64,000 nucleotides of DNA from positions 3,726-67,725 of the forward strand of contig CAJTKE010000016.1 in assembly GCA_910576865.1 (NCBI GenBank), read 5' to 3'. Positions within the stretch are counted from its first letter, which is position 1, and the number at the start of each line of letters is the position of its first letter. The notes under the pieces were generated by a model. That model was given only the letters and a program-made list of their open reading frames with translations, had not been told where the DNA came from and made no database searches. The DNA is from an uncultured Oscillibacter sp. (GTDB lineage: Bacteria > Bacillota > Clostridia > Oscillospirales > Oscillospiraceae). The position numbers and the translations under genes are program-made. Positions 58,767-64,000 of this stretch are shown piece after piece.

Positions 58767-60757
58767 GGCGCGGGCACCGCATCGGGAGCCGGGCCCTGAC
58801 GGCCCTGGTCTTCCTGTTTCTCTACGCGCCCATCCTGCTGCTGATTGTCTTCTCCTTCAACAAGGGCAACAGCAACATCGTCTGGACGGGCTTCTCCCTG
58901 GACTGGTACAAATCCCTGTTTCAGAACCGGCTCATCATGCGCAGCGTGTACACCACGCTGCTGGTCTCCCTGCTGGCCACGGCCATCGCCACGGCGGCGG
59001 GGACCTTCGCCGCCATCGGCTTTTACAGCCTCCGGCGGCGGCCCCGGGCGTTTCTGAACACGGTGAACAGCATCCCCATGATGAACGCCGACATTGTGAC
59101 CGGCGTGGCCATGTGCCTGTTTTTTGTGGCTTTCTTCACCTTCTGGGGGGATTTCTCCGTCTGGTTCAACGGTGTCCAGAGCGTGGTGGTCCTGCCGGAG
59201 CGGCTGACCCTGGGCTTCGGCACGCTGCTCATCGCCCACGTCACCTTCAACATCCCCTACGTCATCCTCTCCGTGGGCCCCAAGCTCCGGCAGATGGACA
59301 GGAACCTTGTGGACGCCGCCCAGGACCTGGGCTGCACCTGGATGCAGGCCTTCTGGAAGGTCATCCTGCCGGAGATCAAGCCCGGCATCGCCTCCGGAGC
59401 CCTGACGGCCTTCACCATGAGCGTGGACGACTTCATCATCAGCTACTTCACCGCCGGGTCCTCTTCCTCCACCCTGGCCATGACCATCTACGGCATGACG
59501 AAAAAGCGGGTGACGCCGGAGATCAACGCCGTGTCCACCCTGCTCTTTGTGACGGTGCTGGTCCTGCTGGTCATTGTCAACCTCCGGGAGGCCCGGGCGG
59601 AAAAAACCGGAGAGGAACGCCGTCCCCACCCCGCCGCCCAGCGGCTCAGCCGCTTTCTGGGCTCTCCCAGGGGAAGGTGGGTCAGCCGGGGCGCCGCCGG
59701 CGTGCTGACGGCCTGCTTCCTGATATCGGTCACCCTGCTGGCCAGGGCCACCAACGCCCAGCCGGTGGTGAACGTGTGCAGCTGGGGCGAGTATATCGAC
59801 GAGGACCTGATCACCCGATTTGAAGAGGAAACGGGCATCATCGTCAATTACCAGACCGCCGAGAGCAACGAGGCCCTCTACTCCCTGCTGAAAAGCGGCG
59901 CGGGGGACTACGACGTCATCGTCCCCTCCGATTATATGATTTCCCAGCTCATTGAGGAGGATATGCTGTCCGAGCTGGACTACGGGCGGATTCCCAACTA
60001 CGCCCTGATTTCGGACCGCTTCAAGGGCCTGACCTACGACCCGGAGGAGCGCTACAGCGTCCCCTACGCCTGGGGCACCGTGGGCATCATCTACAACACG
60101 GCCATGGTGGCGGAGCCCATCACCAGCTGGTCCGCCCTGTTCGACGACCGCTACGCCGGAAACGTGCTGATGTTCCGCAACTCCCGGGACGCCATGGCCA
60201 CGGCCCTGAGCTATCTGGGCTATTCCCTGAACACCACCGACGAATCGGAGCTCCGGGAGGCCTTCCAGCTCCTCCGGGACGCCAAGGACCGGGGGGTCTA
60301 TCAGTCCTTCGTCATGGACGAGATTTTCCAGAAGCTGGAGGGCGGCAACGCCGCCATCGGCGTGTACTACGCCGGGGACTACCTCACCATGCTGGAGAAC
60401 AACGAGGACCTTGCCTTCGTGGTTCCCGAGGAGGGCTCCAACTGGTTCATGGACGCCATGTGCGTGCTGAAAAACGCCCCCCACTACGACGAGGCCATGG
60501 CGTGGATCAACTTCATCGCCTCCACGGAGGCGAATCTCGCCAACATGGACTATCTCTGGTACGGCTCCCCCAACCAGGAGGCTCTGGAGCAGTACCCCGC
60601 TTACTACGAGGAGCTGTACGGGGAGGAGCTGGACCAGGAGACCTATGACATCATCGCCGCGCCCCCGGAGGTGCTGGAGCGCTGCGAGGCCTATCTGGTC
60701 CTGCCCCTGGAGACCCGGAAGCTGTACAACGACCTCTGGACGGAGCTTGGAATCTGA
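58763..60757 (+). CDS. potCD: Fused PotC permease and PotD polyamine-binding protein
   Basis: 664 aa. Residues 1-282 are PotC with six spans and EAA loop (183-210, 'VDAAQDLGCTWMQAF'). A linker of about 28 residues, an extra span (about 310-327) and then the PotD-type binding domain (from about 335, 'VVNVCSWGEYIDEDLITRFEEETGI') follow without any stop. The binding protein is thus tethered to the permease. A sequencing-error fusion is unlikely: the linker is coherent and contains the membrane anchor. Such fusions occur in Firmicutes. Confidence 0.93.
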   Translation: MRRGHRIGSRALTALVFLFLYAPILLLIVFSFNKGNSNIVWTGFSLDWYKSLFQNRLIMRSVYTTLLVSLLATAIATAAGTFAAIGFYSLRRRPRAFLNTVNSIPMMNADIVTGVAMCLFFVAFFTFWGDFSVWFNGVQSVVVLPERLTLGFGTLLIAHVTFNIPYVILSVGPKLRQMDRNLVDAAQDLGCTWMQAFWKVILPEIKPGIASGALTAFTMSVDDFIISYFTAGSSSSTLAMTIYGMTKKRVTPEINAVSTLLFVTVLVLLVIVNLREARAEKTGEERRPHPAAQRLSRFLGSPRGRWVSRGAAGVLTACFLISVTLLARATNAQPVVNVCSWGEYIDEDLITRFEEETGIIVNYQTAESNEALYSLLKSGAGDYDVIVPSDYMISQLIEEDMLSELDYGRIPNYALISDRFKGLTYDPEERYSVPYAWGTVGIIYNTAMVAEPITSWSALFDDRYAGNVLMFRNSRDAMATALSYLGYSLNTTDESELREAFQLLRDAKDRGVYQSFVMDEIFQKLEGGNAAIGVYYAGDYLTMLENNEDLAFVVPEEGSNWFMDAMCVLKNAPHYDEAMAWINFIASTEANLANMDYLWYGSPNQEALEQYPAYYEELYGEELDQETYDIIAAPPEVLERCEAYLVLPLETRKLYNDLWTELGI

Positions 60758-60769
60758 GAGGAGTATATG

Positions 60770-61165
60770 ATGATTGTGATCGGAACGAAATGCCGCCTGG
60801 AACAGACCGTCACCCAGGAGCTCACCGCCGAGGCCGTGGGCTCCGGGGCCCTGCCGGTGTTCGGCACGCCCTTCATGGCCGCCATGATGGAAAACGCCGC
60901 CCTGACGGCCCTCCAGCCCTTCCTGGAGGAGGGCCGGGGCAGCGTGGGCACGCATCTGGACATCAGCCACGACGCCCCCACACCCGTGGGGATGAAGGTC
61001 TTCGCCGAGGCGGAAATCACGGGCGTATCGGAGAACGGGAAAATGGTGGAGTTCCAGGTCTCCGCCTGGGACGAGAAGGGTCCCATCGGCAAGGGAACCC
61101 ACACCCGGGCCATCATCGCAAGCGAGAAGTTCCTGGCCAGGTGCAACGCCAGGCTGAACCCGTGA
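60770..61165 (+). CDS. Thioesterase, fluoroacetyl-CoA thioesterase-like hotdog protein
   Basis: 131 aa single hotdog domain; 'PVFGTPFMAAMMENAAL' and 'GTHLDISHDAPTPVGM' are typical of the FlK-like group. Family members hydrolyse short acyl-CoAs; substrate here unknown. ATG 60767 is also possible, but 60770 has better spacing to GAGAGGAG. It follows the pot operon by 12 bases and shares its terminator. Confidence 0.87.
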   Translation: MIVIGTKCRLEQTVTQELTAEAVGSGALPVFGTPFMAAMMENAALTALQPFLEEGRGSVGTHLDISHDAPTPVGMKVFAEAEITGVSENGKMVEFQVSAWDEKGPIGKGTHTRAIIASEKFLARCNARLNP

Positions 61166-61177
61166 ACCCATGAGAAA

Positions 61178-61209
61178 AGTCCCGGAGGAAGTTCCTCCGG
61201 GACTCTTTT
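61178..61209 (+). terminator. Terminator of the pot-thioesterase operon
   Basis: A 13-bp stem AGTCCCGGAGGAA with its inverted copy and a CTTTT tail. Confidence 0.88.
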
Positions 61210-61226
61210 CACGCTTTTTGACAGCC

Positions 61227-61739
61227 TTACAGCACCAGGGACGGCGCGCTGTAAACCCGGCCCGCCAGCTCGCTGTTGAGCATGTACAGGCTCTTGGGGT
61301 CGGAGCCGAAGAGCTCCATCTTGGAGATCAGGTCGTTGGCGTTGTCCTCCTCCTCGCCCTGCTCCTTGACGAACCAGTCCAGGAACTGCATGGTGCGGAA
61401 GTCCTTCTCTTCATAGGCGGCGGCGTAAATCGTGTTGATGAGGCCAGTGACATAGAGCTCGTGCTCCAGTCCGCACTTCAGCACGGTCATATCGCTGTCC
61501 AGGACCTTGTCCGGCTGGGCGATGGCCCCCAGGGTGACCTTGGCGTTGTTGTTGTGGAGGTACTGGTAGAAGAGCATGGCGTGATCCCGCTCCTCCTGGG
61601 CCTGGATCTTGTACCAGTTGGCGAAGCCGTCCAGACCCCGGGCCTCGAAGTAGTTGGAGAAATCCAGATACAGGTAGGCGGAATAAAATTCCTTGTTGAC
61701 CTGCTCGTTCAGCAGGGCGGCAACTTTTTCACTCAGCAT
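61227..61739 (-). CDS. ftnA: Non-haem ferritin
   Basis: 170 aa four-helix-bundle iron store. Ferroxidase ligands are in 'NKEFYSAYLYLDFSNYFE', 'QAQEERDHAMLFYQYL' and 'WFVKEQGEEEDNA'. No haem ligand pattern of bacterioferritin. Single gene with a good ribosome site. Confidence 0.95.
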   Translation of the reverse strand: MLSEKVAALLNEQVNKEFYSAYLYLDFSNYFEARGLDGFANWYKIQAQEERDHAMLFYQYLHNNNAKVTLGAIAQPDKVLDSDMTVLKCGLEHELYVTGLINTIYAAAYEEKDFRTMQFLDWFVKEQGEEEDNANDLISKMELFGSDPKSLYMLNSELAGRVYSAPSLVL

Positions 61740-61857
61740 GTTTGGTGCTCCTTTCTTGATTCAACAAGCTGATTGTACACCGGCGGCGGCAAAAAATCCA
61801 GCGCAAATATGACAAAAAACCGTCGCTTTTTTCGGCGGATCCATGGCATCCGGGCTT

Positions 61858-62718
61858 TCATCCCCGAAGCATCACCAGGGTCCCCCCGGTGAGCAGCGCC
61901 AGACCCAGCGCCGCCCGGCGGCTCAGCCGCTCGTGGAAGACGGCGGCGGAAAACGCCACGGTCACCAGGACGCTCAGCTTGTCGATGGGGACCACCACGC
62001 TGGTGGGCCCGTCCTGCAGGGCCCGGTAGTAGCAGAGCCAGGAGGCCCCGGTGGCGACGCCGGAGAGGCAGATGAAACCCAGCTCCCCTCTGGGCACCGC
62101 CCGCAGCGCGGCGGTCTTTCCGGCGGCAAACACCATTCCCCAGGCCATAAGCAGCACCACGCCGGTACGGATGGCCGTGGCCAGATTGGAATCCACTCCC
62201 ACAACGCCCAGCTTGCCCAGGATGGCGGTGAGGCTGGCGAAGACGGCGGAGCCCAGGGCGTAGGGCAGCCAGAGACCGGAGGATGCCGCCCCTCCCCCGC
62301 CCTTTTTCTCAATCATCAGGCAGGTGCCCACCCCCACGCAGACGAGGCCCACGGCCTTGAATATGCTGATGGGCTCCCGCAGGAGGACGAAGGCCAGGAG
62401 GACGGTCAGCACCGTACTGCTCTTGTCCACGGGAGTCACCTTGTTGACATCCCCCAGCTGCAGGGCCCTGAAATAGCACAGCCAGGAGGCCCCGGTGGCC
62501 AGGCCGGAGAGGACCAGGAACAGCAGCGTCCTTCCGCCGACGGCCTCCAGGCCGGACTGGGCGCCGGTGAGGAACACCATCACCCAGGAGAATGCCAGCA
62601 CCACCACGGTGCGGATGGCCGTGGCAACGGTGGAGTCCGTCTGGCGGACGCCGCACTTGGCCAGGATGGCGGTGAGCCCCGCGAAGAGGGCGGAACCAAA
62701 CGCGAAGAGCATCCACAT
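61858..62718 (-). CDS. EamA/DMT family transporter
   Basis: 286 aa, ten spans. The two halves are clearly duplicated: 'TVATAIRTVVVLAFSWVMVF' in the first and 'NLATAIRTGVVLLMAWGMVF' in the second. ATG at 62718 with GAAGG upstream. Substrate unknown. Confidence 0.88.
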   Translation of the reverse strand: MWMLFAFGSALFAGLTAILAKCGVRQTDSTVATAIRTVVVLAFSWVMVFLTGAQSGLEAVGGRTLLFLVLSGLATGASWLCYFRALQLGDVNKVTPVDKSSTVLTVLLAFVLLREPISIFKAVGLVCVGVGTCLMIEKKGGGGAASSGLWLPYALGSAVFASLTAILGKLGVVGVDSNLATAIRTGVVLLMAWGMVFAAGKTAALRAVPRGELGFICLSGVATGASWLCYYRALQDGPTSVVVPIDKLSVLVTVAFSAAVFHERLSRRAALGLALLTGGTLVMLRG

Positions 62719-62832
62719 GAAATCGCCTTCCTTCGAGACACGGTTTGGAGCGAAGCCCCTTGCGTCTATTGTATCACAGACGCGCCCGCTTTTGTACCGC
62801 GCGCCGAATTTTTTTCGCATCGGTTTTAGGCC

Positions 62833-62860
62833 TTGACTTTGGGGAATAAATCCGTACAAT
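62833..62860 (+). promoter_or_regulatory. Promoter upstream of the tRNA-Pro region
   Basis: TTGACT (62833-62838), 16-base spacer, TACAAT (62855-62860). The transcript would start near 62867 and run through the tRNA-like remnant to tRNA-Pro. Confidence 0.65.
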
Positions 62861-62929
62861 AGGAAGAGGGTTTTCTCCGGGCGCGGCCGGTCAGGCCGGC
62901 GCTGTGGAAGCGGCGGTGAAAGCCCGATG

Positions 62930-63002
62930 CCGGGGTGTTGCGCAGTCGGCGGCGCGGGTGGTTCGGGAGCAGGAGGCCCGGGTTCGGGCCGCAGCACCTG
63001 GA
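62930..63002 (+). pseudogene. Degenerate tRNA-Pro(CGG)-like sequence
   Basis: It aligns along its whole length with the intact tRNA-Pro downstream: D-arm GCGCAGTCGGCGGCGC and anticodon loop TTCGGGA (anticodon CGG). The 3' strand of the anticodon stem does not pair, the T-stem is reduced, the acceptor has an extra G, and there is no encoded CCA. Either a decayed tRNA or a tRNA-like structure. Confidence 0.55.
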
Positions 63003-63112
63003 AAGTCCGGCGGCCCTTGGGGCACGGTGGATAGCGGGGTCTTCCCTTTTGCCGGTAACTGGTCAAAAATCGGCTGTATCCACATGCTTGACCTCAGTTG
63101 AAAGTTTCATAT

Positions 63113-63188
63113 CCGGGATTAGCGCAGTTGGTAGCGCGGGTGGTTTGGGACCATCAGGCCGGGAGTTCGAGTCTCCCATCTCGGACCA
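63113..63188 (+). tRNA. tRNA-Pro(TGG)
   Basis: 76 nt with encoded CCA. Acceptor CCGGGAT with ATCTCGG (one G-U), D-arm GCGC...GCGC, anticodon stem GGTGG/CCATC, loop TTTGGGA with anticodon TGG at 63146-63148, T-arm GGGAG-TTCGAGT-CTCCC. All arms pair. Confidence 0.95.
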
Positions 63189-63215
63189 ACTTGCATTGAC
63201 AAAAAAGATGCAGAC

Positions 63216-63245
63216 AAAAATCCCGCACTGAAGTGCGGGATTTTT
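63216..63245 (+). terminator. Terminator after tRNA-Pro
   Basis: A 9-bp stem TCCCGCACT with 2-base loop, flanked by AAAAA and TTTTT. Confidence 0.92.
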
Positions 63246-63411
63246 GCACACAAAGCAGAAAAATAAGAGTAATCAGAAACAATAACCGCATATTGGAAAA
63301 ATCAGAGAGCGTAAAATAAAAATAACGTGCTGGAGATGCAAATCCGCCGAATTTGGGGATTTCAGGAAACACACGAGACTCGAACTCCCAAGCACTCAAA
63401 AAGCGAAGAAG

Positions 63412-63460
63412 GCCGCCCGCTGTCCTGCCAAGCATTGGTAAGGACGGCGGGCGGCTTTTT
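63412..63460 (+). terminator. Hairpin with T-run in gene-free region
   Basis: GCCGCCCGC...GCGGGCGGC with an inner TCCT/AGGA pairing, then TTTTT. It lies in the 63189-63694 stretch, which holds no recognisable gene, so it is probably left over from a lost or mobile unit. Confidence 0.6.
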
Positions 63461-63694
63461 CGTTCTATCAACTGTTCACATTGGTGCTTATGCTTACTTT
63501 GTCCCTCAATCGTTGTTGGTAATGGTAATAGCTTTCTCAATGCCTTTCGGCTATACTTGCCTTGCAATCAGCGGAAAGATTAACTATTAGAAGTCAACCC
63601 CTAAAATGAAGGGCGGTGGAAAAAGTTAAGATGATTCAAGAAGGGTATAGCAAAGCAGAGGTCCAGGAGGACCTCGGATAGCGATCAAGGACAA

Positions 63695-63907
63695 TCAAAT
63701 TGCTGGGCAATAAGGCTGCCTGGATTTCTCCAGAGCAAAGATAAGCCTTACCAGCTTCTTGGCGGCATGGGATAAGGCGACGTTGTAATGCTTGCCCTCA
63801 GCCCGTTTTTTGGCAAGGTAAGCGGCGAAAGTTGGGTCCCATTGGCAGACATACTTGGCAGCGTTGTAGAGGGCATAACGCAGATACCGTGAGCCGCGTT
63901 TCTCCAT
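63695..63907 (-). pseudogene. IS110 family transposase, C-terminal fragment
   Basis: About 70 residues ('MEKRGSRYLRYALYNAAKYV', 'YNVALSHAAKKLVRLIFALEK') match the C-terminal Transposase_20 region of IS110/IS116/IS902 elements, which are normally about 400 aa. The frame stays open to the right edge but loses IS110 character before about 63930, where a different sequence begins. A 5'-truncated remnant. Confidence 0.8.
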
Positions 63908-63927
63908 GTGAGGATAGCAGTTTTTAA

Positions 63928-64000
63928 GGAAACGCTGATTTAATCCCCCGAAATGATAAAAGATGTGATAAAATAAGGGAAAGGGGGCGCGGAGTATGAA
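63928..64000 (+). mobile_element. Possible end of a second insertion sequence
   Basis: From about 63928 the sequence turns AT-rich and opens with AAGGAAACGCTGATTTAAT, resembling terminal inverted repeats of IS4/IS5-type elements. An ATG at 63996 behind GCGGAG begins a frame that leaves the window. It appears to interrupt the IS110 remnant. Family not assignable here. Confidence 0.4.

Noticed and set aside
63375..63389. Attachment site copy of the tRNA-Pro 3' end
   Set aside because: The 15-base match is inverted relative to the tRNA and covers the T-arm only. Integrases leave direct repeats that include the 3' end, so this alone does not support an att site.
1..64000. CRISPR array, prophage or biosynthetic gene cluster
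   Set aside because: No regularly spaced direct repeats, cas genes, phage structural genes or megasynthases were seen anywhere in the window.

Overview
The window comes from a GC-rich, endospore-forming, anaerobic Firmicute of the Clostridia. Oscillospiraceae relatives such as Flavonifractor, Lawsonibacter or Oscillibacter are my best guess. The evidence is the sporulation sigma factors SigG and SigF with SpoIIAA/SpoIIAB, the GerW-family protein YtfJ, YlmC/YmxH, strong AGGAGG ribosome sites, sigma-A promoters, and a DNA polymerase I without proofreading residues. No plasmid or phage genes are visible. The right end (about 63.2-64.0 kb) is poorer in GC and carries insertion-sequence debris.

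Layout. 1-7.8 kb (minus strand): OLE RNA, its membrane partner oapA, then dxs, tlyA, nadK, argR, recN and a partial nth, all apparently read from one strong promoter upstream of the RNA. 7.8-13 kb (minus): an M50 protease, scpA, scpB, ytfI-like, ytfJ, dacF-like and rluB. 13-17.6 kb: sigG, ylmC/ymxH, a divergent LysR/LysE pair and a FapA-like protein. 17.7-19.5 kb (plus): an MtnA-family isomerase and a class II aldolase, resembling a 5-deoxypentose/methylthioribose (DHAP shunt) module. 19.5-26.7 kb: a molybdenum hydroxylase region with a three-subunit xanthine-dehydrogenase-type enzyme, a MocA-like cytidylyltransferase and a second, fused enzyme resembling selenium-dependent xanthine dehydrogenases.

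26.7-31.2 kb: thiN, a small membrane peptide, a radical SAM/glycosylase-like pair of unknown role, and the spoIIA operon. 31.4-35.3 kb: a BlaI repressor and a very large BlaR1-like M56 protein. 35.4-37.1 kb: yjbQ, a nitrilase and an alkyltransferase. 37.1-43.7 kb (minus): a compact operon polA, membrane protein, P-loop kinase-like protein, DMT exporter, rimI, GNAT, tsaD. 43.9-47.2 kb: a lipoprotein, ridA and a xanthine/uracil permease. 47.3-50.3 kb: der, plsY, gpsA. 50.4-52.3 kb: a GntR-regulated ABC exporter. 52.5-56.5 kb: rpmF/yceD, a pseudouridine synthase and a membrane protein with a PadR regulator. 56.6-61.2 kb: potA, potB and a potC-potD fusion, with a thioesterase. 61.2-64 kb: ferritin, a DMT transporter, a tRNA-Pro preceded by a degenerate tRNA-like sequence, and IS remnants.

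The most notable points are: (i) an OLE RNA/oapA locus at the head of an isoprenoid and housekeeping operon; (ii) one palindromic operator, AAAGGTCGACCTTT, inside or next to the promoters of both the fused xanthine dehydrogenase and a purine-type permease 20 kb away, which implies a shared purine-catabolism repressor; (iii) an 83-bp palindromic repeat present twice, one copy supplying the stop codons of two convergent genes; (iv) a PotC-PotD fusion; and (v) a GntR gene whose start appears to be a non-canonical AUC.
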